A stretch of 64,000 bases of DNA from positions 248,001 through 312,000 of the forward strand of contig NZ_FUWH01000004.1 in NCBI RefSeq assembly GCF_900167075.1, written 5' to 3'. Below are positions 40,533 through 49,796 of this stretch, in pieces (within the stretch, counting starts at the first letter, position 1; each line of letters starts with the position of its first letter). The translations under genes and the position numbers were made by a program. This DNA comes from Sediminibacterium ginsengisoli (GTDB lineage Bacteria > Bacteroidota > Bacteroidia > Chitinophagales > Chitinophagaceae). The notes under the pieces are model-generated. The model worked only from the letters and a program-made list of their open reading frames with translations. It was not told where the DNA came from and made no database searches.

Positions 40533-42329
40533 ATGAAAAAGTACAGTAACACTTCGATGGCTGTAAGACTCTGGTGTCATAGCTTTCTTCTGCTTTCAGC
40601 CGGCATCTGCATCTGGGCACTGACCGGCAATAATACAGATTCAGCTGATTTTTCTCTGTTTCTGCTTATGCTTGTTCCCATTGCCGCATCAATAGGAAGT
40701 TTACCGGCTTTATTCATCTATATCCTCGCTTTTCCGTTTATCAACAGGGATGAACATTCTTACAGAAACAGGTGGCTGAAGCTTTTTCTCCTGAATACGG
40801 TGATTGTTACAGGTTATACAATGCTTTCCCTTCTATTTGTTGGCTTCGGTTTATTCTATGACATCATCAATACGTTGAGATGGGTATTTATTCCCCTGTT
40901 CCTCTGCAGCCAGTTTACGCTTTTATTCAATACAAGGATTCTTTATAACAACTATTTCATCACTTCAGCATTTACTATCATTCAAACCCAAAACCATATA
41001 CAAATGACACAAGACGAAACCCCGGTGAGCAATGCCATCAACACCATCAAAAAAGGCAGCAGCCCTATGATCAAAGGTCTTATCACCGGCATACTGATCC
41101 TGCTTCTGCTCATCCCTACCGCATTTATTGCCAATCTTGTTACAGAAAGAGAACAGCGCCAGAAAGCAGTTGTACAGGACGTCAGCAGCAAATGGGCCGG
41201 TGCGCAGACCATCACTGGTCCGTATGTTTTCATCCCTTATACCGTTACAGATAAAACTGAGGCTGGAAAGATCATTACGAGAAAGAAACACTTCATTTTA
41301 TTACCGGATGAGCTGGACGTATCAGGTTCTCTTGAAACACAGGAAAGGCAGCGCTCTATTTACAAAGTGTTGCTTTACCAGTCGGCGCTTAAAACAACCG
41401 GCCGATTTATTCCTGCATTACCAACCGGTGTATCTGCAGATCAGTTGCTGCTCAATGAAGCCAGGATCTGCGTTGGCATTTCCGATTTCAAGGGCATTGA
41501 GCAAAAGATAGATGTAACGATAAATGGCGCGCCTTACACGCTCTCGCCGGGCCTGCCAACAGACGACATCGATAAAACAGGTTTATCCGCACCTTTACTC
41601 AATGGCCTCGCCGGTTTTCAGCAACCGCTGGATTTTAAAACAGCACTGCACCTCAAAGGCAGCGGCCAGTTGCATTTTGTTCCCCTGGCTGGTAACAGTT
41701 CCTTTACGCTCGCATCTGCCTATCCTAATCCTTCCTTCGATGGTAATTCACTTCCGGCAACAAGGTCGGTAACGGAAAAAGGATTTACGGCACGCTGGAA
41801 TTTCAATAAAGCAAATCTTCCATTCTCCACTGTTCTTACCGATGCAGGGCTGCCCAAAGAGCAACTGAAATTCGGGGTGAATATCCTGCAGACATCGGAT
41901 CAGTACGTGAAAACAAGCAAGAGCGTTAAATATGCGCTGCTATTCATCGGCCTTACGTTTTCCTTCTTCTTCATTATTGAGCTGATGCAGCAAAAACCTA
42001 TGCACCCGGTGCAGTATGTACTGGTTGGACTGGCGCTCGTGATCTTCTATACGCTCCTGCTTTCTTTCAGTGAATTCATCGCATTCGACCTGGCTTATAT
42101 CATATCCGCAGCTGCCACTATTCTGCTGATCGCTGTCTATGCTGCATCACATTTCAAAAACTGGAAGACGGGTGTAATTTTTGCCTCGCTGCTCGCTGCG
42201 TTGTATGGTTTTATCTTTGTACTGATCAGACTGGAAGATACTGCGCTGCTCGTAGGAAGTATCGGCCTTTTTCTGATCCTGGCCCTGGCCATGCGCGCCA
42301 GCCGGAAGATCAACTGGTATGCTCATTAA
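40533..42329 (+). CDS. creD: CreD-like inner-membrane protein with an N-terminal membrane extension
   Basis: 598 aa. From about residue 158 (MTQDETPVSNAINTIKKGSS) it is a complete CreD/CetA protein: IKGLITGILILLLLIPTAFIANLVTEREQRQ, then a ~250-residue periplasmic region (GPYVFIPYTV, LLPDELDVSG, FTARWNF), and a C-terminal set of helices (LLFIGLTFSFFFIIELMQQ, HPVQYVLVGLALVIFYTLLLSFSEFIAFDLAYIISAA). The first ~157 residues add a separate four-helix membrane unit (FLLLSAGICIWALTG, FLLMLVPIAASIG, FLLNTVIVTGYTML) with no stop between the two parts. Normal CreD is about 450 aa. The function of CreD is not well defined; it belongs to stress/envelope regulons. The fusion may be real or a lost stop codon. 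Confidence 0.82.
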   Translation: MKKYSNTSMAVRLWCHSFLLLSAGICIWALTGNNTDSADFSLFLLMLVPIAASIGSLPALFIYILAFPFINRDEHSYRNRWLKLFLLNTVIVTGYTMLSLLFVGFGLFYDIINTLRWVFIPLFLCSQFTLLFNTRILYNNYFITSAFTIIQTQNHIQMTQDETPVSNAINTIKKGSSPMIKGLITGILILLLLIPTAFIANLVTEREQRQKAVVQDVSSKWAGAQTITGPYVFIPYTVTDKTEAGKIITRKKHFILLPDELDVSGSLETQERQRSIYKVLLYQSALKTTGRFIPALPTGVSADQLLLNEARICVGISDFKGIEQKIDVTINGAPYTLSPGLPTDDIDKTGLSAPLLNGLAGFQQPLDFKTALHLKGSGQLHFVPLAGNSSFTLASAYPNPSFDGNSLPATRSVTEKGFTARWNFNKANLPFSTVLTDAGLPKEQLKFGVNILQTSDQYVKTSKSVKYALLFIGLTFSFFFIIELMQQKPMHPVQYVLVGLALVIFYTLLLSFSEFIAFDLAYIISAAATILLIAVYAASHFKNWKTGVIFASLLAALYGFIFVLIRLEDTALLVGSIGLFLILALAMRASRKINWYAH

Positions 42330-42336
42330 TATTATT

Positions 42337-42699
42337 ATGAATAAACAATCGCTTTTATCCGCGTTCCGCTACGCTTTTCAAGGCCTGTCTGCCTTTATCA
42401 GAACCGATAGGAACGGCCGGATACATATTGGAGCCGCCTTGCTTGCTGTTGCAGGCGGCTTCTTCTTTTCCATCTCCGCTGTGGAATGGTGCCTGGTACT
42501 TTTCTGTTGCGGACTTGTATGCTGCACGGAAATGCTCAATCATGCGCTTGAAAAATTATGTGATGCCGTACACCCGGAAAAACATCCGCTGATCAAACAG
42601 GCGAAGGATGTTGCTGCGGCTGCCGTTTTGTTCGCATCGCTGATCAGTGCAATAACTGGTCTTATCATTTTTTTACCCAAATTCATTTCATTGTTATGA
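42337..42699 (+). CDS. Diacylglycerol kinase family membrane protein
   Basis: 120 aa from MNKQSLLSAFRYAFQGLSAFIRTDRNGRIH, with the DgkA-type pattern: amphipathic start, NGRIHIGAALLAVAGGFFF, EWCLVLFCCGLVCCTEMLNHALEKLCDAVHPEKHPLIKQAKDVAAAAVLFASL with the conserved E-x-x-N-x-x-x-E and K-D-x-A-A-A-A-V. Three helices; it phosphorylates diacylglycerol or undecaprenol. The start is chosen to avoid overlap with the CreD-like gene end. It overlaps the next gene by ATGA. Confidence 0.88.
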   Translation: MNKQSLLSAFRYAFQGLSAFIRTDRNGRIHIGAALLAVAGGFFFSISAVEWCLVLFCCGLVCCTEMLNHALEKLCDAVHPEKHPLIKQAKDVAAAAVLFASLISAITGLIIFLPKFISLL

Positions 42700-43346
42700 A
42701 ACTGCATATTTCAGGATTAAGCAAAATGCTGTTGCTGTCCTGCATGTTCACAATGGTTCTTTTATTCATCAGGATAATCTGGACAGGTCAGCCTGATTAT
42801 GGTTTTTATCCATGGAATACCTTCCTTGCCGCTATTCCATACATCATGGGCTGCCGGCTTCAGCAATACAACAAACTCGGTCCGGGTGCTTTTGCAACTG
42901 CAGTGATCTGGCTTTTATTTCTGCCCAACGCGCCTTACCTGCTGACCGATATTTTTCATTTTGAAGAAAGGCCCGGATTCCCGGTCTGGTTCGACATGAT
43001 CATGGTTTCATCCGGTTCCTGGAACGGATTGATTCTCGGAGTGATCTCACTGATGCAGTTCGAAACATTCCTTGCAAAACTGGTAAAACCGTTCTGGGTT
43101 AAGGTTGGCATGTTTACAGGACTGCTGCTGTGCAGTTACGGTATTTTCATCGGTCGTTATCTCCGTTTCAACAGCTGGGATGTTTTCACAAGCCCTAAAA
43201 TGATCATTTCATCTTCGGCACACCATTTCCTGCTGCCGCATCATTACATCTCTTTATGGGCATTTACATTCCTGTTCACCGTGCTGTTATGTGTTGTCTA
43301 TTTTACCGTAAAAAAACTGCCCCGCCTTTTACAGGCAGGGCAGTGA
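42696..43346 (+). CDS. DUF1361 multi-pass membrane protein
   Basis: 216 aa with about six transmembrane helices. DUF1361 motifs are WNTFLAAIPYIMG, WLLFLPNAPYLLTDIFHF, VWFDMIMVSSGSWNGLILGVISLMQ, YGIFIGRYLRFNSWDVFTSP. It starts in the ATGA overlap with the diacylglycerol kinase stop, so the two are translationally coupled. Function unknown. Its 3' end contains the terminator hairpin of the convergent gene. Confidence 0.88.
   Translation: MKLHISGLSKMLLLSCMFTMVLLFIRIIWTGQPDYGFYPWNTFLAAIPYIMGCRLQQYNKLGPGAFATAVIWLLFLPNAPYLLTDIFHFEERPGFPVWFDMIMVSSGSWNGLILGVISLMQFETFLAKLVKPFWVKVGMFTGLLLCSYGIFIGRYLRFNSWDVFTSPKMIISSSAHHFLLPHHYISLWAFTFLFTVLLCVVYFTVKKLPRLLQAGQ
43310..43343 (-). terminator. Intrinsic terminator of the Omp85/TolB gene, inside the DUF1361 3' end
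   Basis: On the minus strand, CTGCCC...GGGCAG with inner GCCT/AGGC pairing is followed by seven Ts (the A-run at 43310-43316). It lies 23 bases beyond the minus-strand stop. It falls within coding sequence of the convergent DUF1361 gene. Confidence 0.75.
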
Positions 43347-43366
43347 TATCATGATATCTGGATAGA

Positions 43367-46300
43367 TTAAAAGTCAAATCCTAAAGAGAAATACCATACC
43401 GGCTGACCTTTGAAAATGCCTTTCATCGGCCATCCAGCATCCACTTTCATAAAGTAGCCCAGCAGCGTGGTTCTTGCACCAAAACCATAACCACCTGCAA
43501 ATGGTCCGAGGCCGCCTGCATCTATTTTCACGATGATCGGTGAACCCGGATCGCCCACTACTTCACCCGGACGTTTAATGCCGTTGTATTTACCATTCCA
43601 TGCTGTACCCAGGTCTACGAACTGTACCAGCTGGAAGTTGCGGATGAATGCATTGTTGATAGGTCTGTTGATCAGCGTTGCAAACACAGGGAAACGGAAT
43701 TCACTGTTGATCACAAACGCATTGTTACCATTGGCAATGTTCTGCTTGTAGCCGCGCATATTAACCGCGAGCGACTGGAAGCTGTACGACTGATCCTGAG
43801 CCGGTGTGTTCTTGTCGTTGAACTTAGGCGCGATCCAGCCGTCTACACCACCGAGGTAGTAAATGAATTTTTGTCCGCCCCATGAGAAATCTGCCGCGGC
43901 CCTTGCTGCCCAGATAAAGTTGCGGTAGATTTTATAGTAATGCCTTGCATCGAAACCAAAGTTGAAGGTTGGTTTTCCGTTCTGGTTAACGGTGGATTTC
44001 TGCAAAGGCATATTCATGTCTATATAAACTTTATACCGCAGGCCATTCCAGATATTCTGTGTTGGGTTGATGGTATTATCATGAACATATTCGAGCCTTG
44101 TGGTTACATTCTTCATCACGGTATCCGGTATCGGCAGGGTAAACTGGTTGGTAGATTTCAGGATACCACGGTCTGTACGATAACCGATAATTGCTCTCAG
44201 GCTCTTCACTTCGTTGAACGGATAGGTAAAGTTTGCCTGATAAAGACTGGTGATGATCTTATTTGAAATAGTAGTAAGGAACTGGCCACCCGGTGTGGTG
44301 ATCAGCGCGTCTGAGGTGTTGGTCACATTACTGCGGTAATAGGTAACACCCCAATCCAGTCTCCTGCGCAGGTTCTGGAAGGTAAAGAACAGGTCCTTAT
44401 CTGCCAGGTTGGTTCCGAAACGCAGGCCGCCTACAAATTTAATGTCTTCGAACAGGTCGCTCACACCCATCTGCAGATTGAAGTTAAGGTCGTTGCCGTT
44501 GTTCAGCTGGATCGGACCCGCACCGCCTGCATAAGGCTGGAACCTGTTGATCAGTAATTTATTACTGAAACCGCTCAATACATAATCGCTTGAGAATTTC
44601 AGCCTGTAATCGAAGAGTTTCGATTTGGTGAGCACGGATATCTTTTCTTTAGCGGGTTGCTGCCTGTTCCAGAAAGCCTGTGTTGTATCCGGTTTTTCAT
44701 CCGCAAATTCATTCTGGAAGAAGTTGTTCTTCGATTTGGTTGTATCTGCCGCCGGTTGTTTGGAGTAAACAGTAGCTTTACCATCAGATACTTTCTGTGC
44801 ATCGATCACGCGCTTCATATATTCTGTAGGACGGGCGTTTACATTACGCTTCATCAGCGCCTGTTCGTCTACTTTAAGTTTGTAAAGGAACTTATAGTCG
44901 CCTTCCCTGCGCACTTCGCTCACCAGGCCATTGTCGCCGGCTATACGTGTTTCAAGCAATGAGCTCTGGTAATTCGTGATCGGGAAGCTATAGGTTGAGT
45001 CTTTGTATACCTGGAAATAGCTTACACTATCCGGTTCCTGTTTCTGCCATGCGCGGAGTGTGGAATCGAATTCTTTGGGTGACGGGTTACGCAGCAACTC
45101 ATCACCGATATGATACAATGTATCGAGGCCATCTCTCTGTGTGGAGAAGAAACCTGCCCAGCGGTTGGCAATACCGTTCTCATCAGATACGTAGGTAAAG
45201 TGATTGGTATTATACTGCATCGGGTAGCTCGCGTTTCCGTTCTTCACGTTGGTGAGCTGTGTGATCTGTTTTTCCTTGCTCTTGTTCAGGATATCCACCA
45301 TGAAAATGTTATAGTGGTATTTACTCGGCAATACCGTATCCTGGTTAGGGGCATTTGGCGATGGCCTGTTTGAAGCGAAGATGATACCTGAACGGTTAGG
45401 GAACGATACAAATGTCGGGTTCAGATCATCATATACATCGTTGGTGATCTGTTCGCTTTTGTTCTGATCGATCTTGTAGGTGAAGATATCGGTATGGCCA
45501 TTTTTAACGGCGCTGAGGATCAGTGTATTTGCATCCAGCATGAACGATGCATCAAGGATCTGGTCGAAACCTGTGATCTCCTGTTTGAAACGTTTGAACC
45601 TCGCAATTACATCGTATACAAACATCTTGATCTTTCCGCTTTCCCAATAAACTACGAGCAGGCGTGATCCCTTACCATCCCATGCCAGGATCGGGTAACG
45701 CGGGTTCACATCGGTCTGGTTGGTACGTACACCGCTTTTGAGCAGCACTTTCGCATTGTAGAAATTCTCCATCAGTTTCACACTGTAGATCCCTTTCTTG
45801 AATTCAACCACACCATAGGTTGTACTCCTCGGATTAGGATTTGCCTGGAAACGGAAATAATCGTTCTTTGAAATATCTTCTGAAACGTTGAGTTGTCCTT
45901 TGGGCTGATTACGGCGCTGACGCAGGTCTTTTGAATAACGCTCCTGCTCATACTGCATGAAATCGCTCAGTACTTCCTTGAATTTTTTCTTGCATACACG
46001 CTCGCAGGCATTGTTCAGGTTCTTATAGATCCTGGCCAGGTAAAGCAGGTAGGAAACATTCTCTTTTTTATACTTGTCCGCAATATAATACCAGAAAGCA
46101 TGTCCCGCCAGTAACGGTTTTTCAAAAGCAAACTGGTAAAAGGAATTATAGCTGCCGCCGAGCATGGCACTTTTCAGTTCGTCATCTTTTTCCGTACTCC
46201 AGTTCTCTGCGGTATAAGACACATAACCATCGATCATCCACTTGGGCAGATCGAGCAATGCCTGGTTACTGGCAAATTCGCCGATATCTTCCCCGAAAAG

Positions 46301-46753
46301 CAGGTTATCGGTCAGCACACGTGCAAGACCTTCCCGGATCTGTCTTTTCAGGTGTGCGTGGTCGCCATCGAAATAAACAACCAGCTTATTGTTCACGAGT
46401 TTGGTTAAACCACCTGCACTCTGCCAGTCGCTGCCCAGCCCGATATTGCTGCTTTTGTAATCATTGTAGTTATTGTAAACGATCACATTTGCCCTTCTCT
46501 GGAGCGAATATTCCACAAAATTCTCTATCGAAGGAAGCTCTTCTTCAGCAACCTGCGCCACAAATTTGCCTAATTCTACTCCACCCTGGGCCACATAGGT
46601 ATTAAAGTTTGGCGACTGGTAAAATTTCCATGCGAACTTCTTATGCTGAACCCGGTTTTTACCGAATTCTACAGCATTTACCTGCGATTCTGAAAATAGG
46701 GGAAATAAAAAAACGGCGAAACTCAACCATTTAGCAATTCGATTCCGTTGCAT
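43367..46753 (-). CDS. Peptidase-MA-like / TolB propeller / Omp85-type surface protein
   Basis: 1128 aa with signal peptide (LSFAVFLFPLFSESQ). Part 1 (~20-290) resembles the peptidase MA family (FAWKFYQSPNFNTYV, RANVIVYNNYNDYKSSNIGL), but where HExxH is expected it reads IREGLARVLTDN, so the zinc site is lost. Part 2 (~290-640) has TolB/WD40-like blades (RYPILAWDGKGSRLLVVYW, DLNPTFVSFPNRSGIIFASNRPSP). Part 3 (~700-1128) is an Omp85-like beta-barrel ending in Phe (WYFSLGFDF). This architecture is recurrent in Bacteroidota and its function is unknown. Single gene. Confidence 0.85.
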   Translation of the reverse strand: MQRNRIAKWLSFAVFLFPLFSESQVNAVEFGKNRVQHKKFAWKFYQSPNFNTYVAQGGVELGKFVAQVAEEELPSIENFVEYSLQRRANVIVYNNYNDYKSSNIGLGSDWQSAGGLTKLVNNKLVVYFDGDHAHLKRQIREGLARVLTDNLLFGEDIGEFASNQALLDLPKWMIDGYVSYTAENWSTEKDDELKSAMLGGSYNSFYQFAFEKPLLAGHAFWYYIADKYKKENVSYLLYLARIYKNLNNACERVCKKKFKEVLSDFMQYEQERYSKDLRQRRNQPKGQLNVSEDISKNDYFRFQANPNPRSTTYGVVEFKKGIYSVKLMENFYNAKVLLKSGVRTNQTDVNPRYPILAWDGKGSRLLVVYWESGKIKMFVYDVIARFKRFKQEITGFDQILDASFMLDANTLILSAVKNGHTDIFTYKIDQNKSEQITNDVYDDLNPTFVSFPNRSGIIFASNRPSPNAPNQDTVLPSKYHYNIFMVDILNKSKEKQITQLTNVKNGNASYPMQYNTNHFTYVSDENGIANRWAGFFSTQRDGLDTLYHIGDELLRNPSPKEFDSTLRAWQKQEPDSVSYFQVYKDSTYSFPITNYQSSLLETRIAGDNGLVSEVRREGDYKFLYKLKVDEQALMKRNVNARPTEYMKRVIDAQKVSDGKATVYSKQPAADTTKSKNNFFQNEFADEKPDTTQAFWNRQQPAKEKISVLTKSKLFDYRLKFSSDYVLSGFSNKLLINRFQPYAGGAGPIQLNNGNDLNFNLQMGVSDLFEDIKFVGGLRFGTNLADKDLFFTFQNLRRRLDWGVTYYRSNVTNTSDALITTPGGQFLTTISNKIITSLYQANFTYPFNEVKSLRAIIGYRTDRGILKSTNQFTLPIPDTVMKNVTTRLEYVHDNTINPTQNIWNGLRYKVYIDMNMPLQKSTVNQNGKPTFNFGFDARHYYKIYRNFIWAARAAADFSWGGQKFIYYLGGVDGWIAPKFNDKNTPAQDQSYSFQSLAVNMRGYKQNIANGNNAFVINSEFRFPVFATLINRPINNAFIRNFQLVQFVDLGTAWNGKYNGIKRPGEVVGDPGSPIIVKIDAGGLGPFAGGYGFGARTTLLGYFMKVDAGWPMKGIFKGQPVWYFSLGFDF

Positions 46754-46815
46754 ATCCGAACTTTAGTGTTTTAAAATTAGTCAATTACCACCAAAACCCC
46801 GTCAAAAAAACGTTT

Positions 46816-47460
46816 ATGTTGTCGATAAAGTCTTTTGAATTCAGTCCGATACAGGAAAATACTTACCTGCTTTATGACGATCAGGGCAAAGCTATTATAA
46901 TTGACCCCGGATGTTACTTCGGCGTTGAACATGAAACGTTAAAAAATTTCATTACCCGGAACGGGCTTAGCCCCGTTCAACTCCTGAATACGCACTGCCA
47001 CCTGGACCATGTTTTTGGTAACAAATGGGTGCACGAACAATATGGACTTGAGCTTTATTTACATCCGGAAGAGGAGCAGGTGCTGGCTTATGCCCCTACC
47101 GCCGGTATCCGGTGGTCGCTGCCGTTCGACAATTATGAAGGTCCGCTCCATTTCCTGGAAGCCGGCGATACCGTTACCCTTGGGAACAGTACGCTGAAAG
47201 TGCTTTTCACGCCCGGTCATTCTCCCGGCAGCATTTGCTTTTATTCTGAAGAACAGGGATTTGTGATCGGTGGCGATGTACTCTTTTACGAAAGCATCGG
47301 CCGCACCGATCTGCCGCTGGGCGATCATGAAACGTTGCTGCGTAGTATCCGTGAACAGTTGTTCACGCTGCCGGACAATACGGTCGTATACCCCGGTCAT
47401 GGCCGCAGCACTACCATCGGCTATGAAAAAAGGAATAACCCGTTCTTACTCGGTACCTGA
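46816..47460 (+). CDS. MBL-fold metallohydrolase (glyoxalase II-like)
   Basis: 214 aa, the standard length. Metal-binding motif LLNTHCHLDHVFG (T-H-x-H-x-D-H) at about residues 55-67, further His in FTPGHSPGSICFY, Asp in GGDVLFYESIGRTDLP, and VVYPGHGRSTTIGYEK at the end. A di-zinc cytoplasmic hydrolase of the YcbL/glyoxalase II-like type, acting on thioesters such as S-lactoylglutathione-like substrates in relatives; substrate here is undetermined. Its 3' end overlaps the convergent caspase-like gene by 15 bases. Confidence 0.9.
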   Translation: MLSIKSFEFSPIQENTYLLYDDQGKAIIIDPGCYFGVEHETLKNFITRNGLSPVQLLNTHCHLDHVFGNKWVHEQYGLELYLHPEEEQVLAYAPTAGIRWSLPFDNYEGPLHFLEAGDTVTLGNSTLKVLFTPGHSPGSICFYSEEQGFVIGGDVLFYESIGRTDLPLGDHETLLRSIREQLFTLPDNTVVYPGHGRSTTIGYEKRNNPFLLGT

Positions 47461-49644
47461 GCTTTTCATGGCCTTGGTGTAAGCCATGATGAAAATGGCA
47501 CCCAGGTTTTTATGCGGCGGAATATAGTCGTCGAACTTTTCTTTCATGCCACTGCCGCTGAATCTTGCTTTGAGGCCGCGCCAGAGTTCATCCCAGTTCA
47601 GATCCTTGCCCAGCCTTAACCGGTCGCTGATGGCATCGATCAGTCCCTGGTTCACGCTGCCCGTACCTGTTTGCTTGGAAGAAATGATCTGAGCACGCGG
47701 ACAGATCTTAAGCACATCATTCAGTTTCTGGTAGCCGCCGCAACTTCCAAGCAGTACTACTTTGGCGCTTGACGGAAGGCGGTCGATCGTTTCCTGTAAG
47801 TAATAGCTGTGGCCGCGGTGTATCACAACCGTTGGTTCGATCTCCCTTTCGTACATATAACTGATCAGGCTGTCCTGGGCTTTTGTATCCAGTTCTTCTT
47901 TTTCATCAAGCGGCAGGTTGGCATAAATAGTGACCGGCGTCCCTTTTACAGAATTGATCTCTACCCAGTTCGGCGTGCGGGTAATGCGCCAGTTGGCATT
48001 GCTGAACCTGGCCATGAAAGCACTGAAATAGTTTTTGGCATCTTTATCGCCATATGAGAATTGCTGCATGATGATCCTGCCCTTGTCGTCTTTAAGCAGT
48101 GATGCCGGCATGTAATAAACCGGGTCTATTCCAAGCGTGGCCGACACATCGATATGATTGACCGAATCCATCGAAAGGAAAATGGTATTGAGCAGATGAT
48201 AGATCACTTCGCCGCGCTTGTTGCCTTCCTGCTGTGAAGACTGGAGATTTTTCTGCACTTCATTCAGGATCAGTTTACGTGTCTGTTTATTATAAATGCT
48301 GGCATAGGAATCGGCCACATCCACGGCATCTTCAAGGGTTTTGGTTCTCTCAAGTCCGTCCACGAACTGTTGCATCAGCTTGTCCGATCTTTCCTTGTTC
48401 ATTCGTTTCAGGAAATCATCGAGCGTGTTGTAAGCTGCCGACATTTTGATGAACTTCTTGTAAAAATCATAGTGCACCAGCTGCAGCAAAGTATCTGATC
48501 CGGGATGCTTCATCCTTTTAAAAATGCGCGGATACACACCGGATACAAAGCTGGAGGTATAGATCTCTTCTTCGCCCAATACTGCCAGGTAATACAATTC
48601 CTGGGAATTGAGCGGGTCGAGTCTTTTGAAACGGATATTTTCATTCGCCACATCGTGCAGCGCATTGATCTCCGTAATATATCTTTCAACTGCCTTGAAT
48701 CTTAATTTTTCAGTAAGTACATCTGCCACCATCGGCGTATCGCCCTGCCTGATGCGTTCAGCGTAACCAATACGGGTTTTCACCAGGAGTTTGTAATAAC
48801 CATCGGAAGAATCGTTCAGCACATAAGGGCGGATCGAGTCCATGGTGATCTTTCCGCGATAAAGATCGTCGAGGAAAGGAAAATACATCCGGCCCGTTTT
48901 ATTCATGGCCAGCTGGCTGATCATTTTAACGAGCGGATTATCAACAGCGCGGATGCGTTTTCCGAGCGCATCCGGTGCTGCGGCGTAATTGTAAAACTCC
49001 TCCTGATCGTGGAAAGCAGCACTGACGATCAGGCTGTCGGCAAAAGATATCTCGGGATATTTGCTCAGCACTCGCAGGATATTACCCGGATCTCGCTGGC
49101 AGGTTTTAAGTACCAGCATTTCTTTCGCATCACGCATGCCTACGTTGTCTTTAAAGGCAAAATTGTCGAGCAGTATATTCCCCACTTCCAGTTCATAATC
49201 GGATACTACCGTTGCGATCGACTTGCCCTGTATGTCCAGTTTCATGGCATCGCTGTAGGCTTTTACCAATGCAGGCAACGTAACGCTTTTAACGATCTTT
49301 GCCCGGTATTGGGAGATAAATCCCTGCAGCATTTCATTCACACCGCGCAACCATTTGTATTTGGCATTAACATCGAGCGATTCATTCAGTTCGATCTCTG
49401 CACGCATATTGTTTACGGAGATCCTGACAGAGCGGTTAATGGCCGCATTCAGCCTGGGGTCTTCGGTGATGGGGAGGATGGTATCCTTACGACTGTGCAG
49501 CCTGGCGATGGTTTGCATGGAAGCCAGGATATTGTCATGATGCAATTGCCGCATGGCCGGGATAGCCGGCATGGTCACTTCTTTCTGGGCAGGAAGCAGG
49601 TTTACCAGTAACAGACAGCATGCTAAAAAGTAAAATTTCTTCAT
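47446..49644 (-). CDS. Secreted protein with caspase/CHAT-like His-Cys motif
   Basis: 732 aa from MKKFYFLACCLLLVNLLPAQ, a signal peptide; the longer frame adds 10 non-signal residues. Most is helical with no named domain (SDGYYKLLVKTRIGYAERIRQ, KLRFKAVERYITEINALHDV). Near the C-terminus, VVIHRGHSYYLQETI and KVVLLGSCGGYQKLN resemble the catalytic His (HRGH) and Cys (GSCGG) blocks of caspase-like/CHAT peptidases. The residue spacing of ~27 is usual for that clan. The peptidase call is inference; the protein may also be a structural homologue without activity. Single gene. Confidence 0.7.
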   Translation of the reverse strand: MKKFYFLACCLLLVNLLPAQKEVTMPAIPAMRQLHHDNILASMQTIARLHSRKDTILPITEDPRLNAAINRSVRISVNNMRAEIELNESLDVNAKYKWLRGVNEMLQGFISQYRAKIVKSVTLPALVKAYSDAMKLDIQGKSIATVVSDYELEVGNILLDNFAFKDNVGMRDAKEMLVLKTCQRDPGNILRVLSKYPEISFADSLIVSAAFHDQEEFYNYAAAPDALGKRIRAVDNPLVKMISQLAMNKTGRMYFPFLDDLYRGKITMDSIRPYVLNDSSDGYYKLLVKTRIGYAERIRQGDTPMVADVLTEKLRFKAVERYITEINALHDVANENIRFKRLDPLNSQELYYLAVLGEEEIYTSSFVSGVYPRIFKRMKHPGSDTLLQLVHYDFYKKFIKMSAAYNTLDDFLKRMNKERSDKLMQQFVDGLERTKTLEDAVDVADSYASIYNKQTRKLILNEVQKNLQSSQQEGNKRGEVIYHLLNTIFLSMDSVNHIDVSATLGIDPVYYMPASLLKDDKGRIIMQQFSYGDKDAKNYFSAFMARFSNANWRITRTPNWVEINSVKGTPVTIYANLPLDEKEELDTKAQDSLISYMYEREIEPTVVIHRGHSYYLQETIDRLPSSAKVVLLGSCGGYQKLNDVLKICPRAQIISSKQTGTGSVNQGLIDAISDRLRLGKDLNWDELWRGLKARFSGSGMKEKFDDYIPPHKNLGAIFIMAYTKAMKSSGTE

Positions 49645-49770
49645 TTTCATATCCTTCTGCAAAAATACTGCCAATCAGGATATTAACCGTTATACCCGCA
49701 AACAGGCCGGTTTTAGCTTGTTAACAATAACATAATGAGCGTAAACCCGCATATTCCCCCGGTTAAAAAT

Positions 49771-49778
49771 TAATTTTG
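49771..49778 (+). promoter_or_regulatory. Candidate -7 element of the phoB-type regulator gene
   Basis: TAATTTTG matches the Bacteroidota -7 consensus TAnnTTTG and lies 18 bases before the ATG at 49797. No convincing TTTG -33 box is seen at the expected distance, so the assignment is tentative. Confidence 0.35.
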
Positions 49779-49796
49779 TGTAAATTTAGTGTTAAC

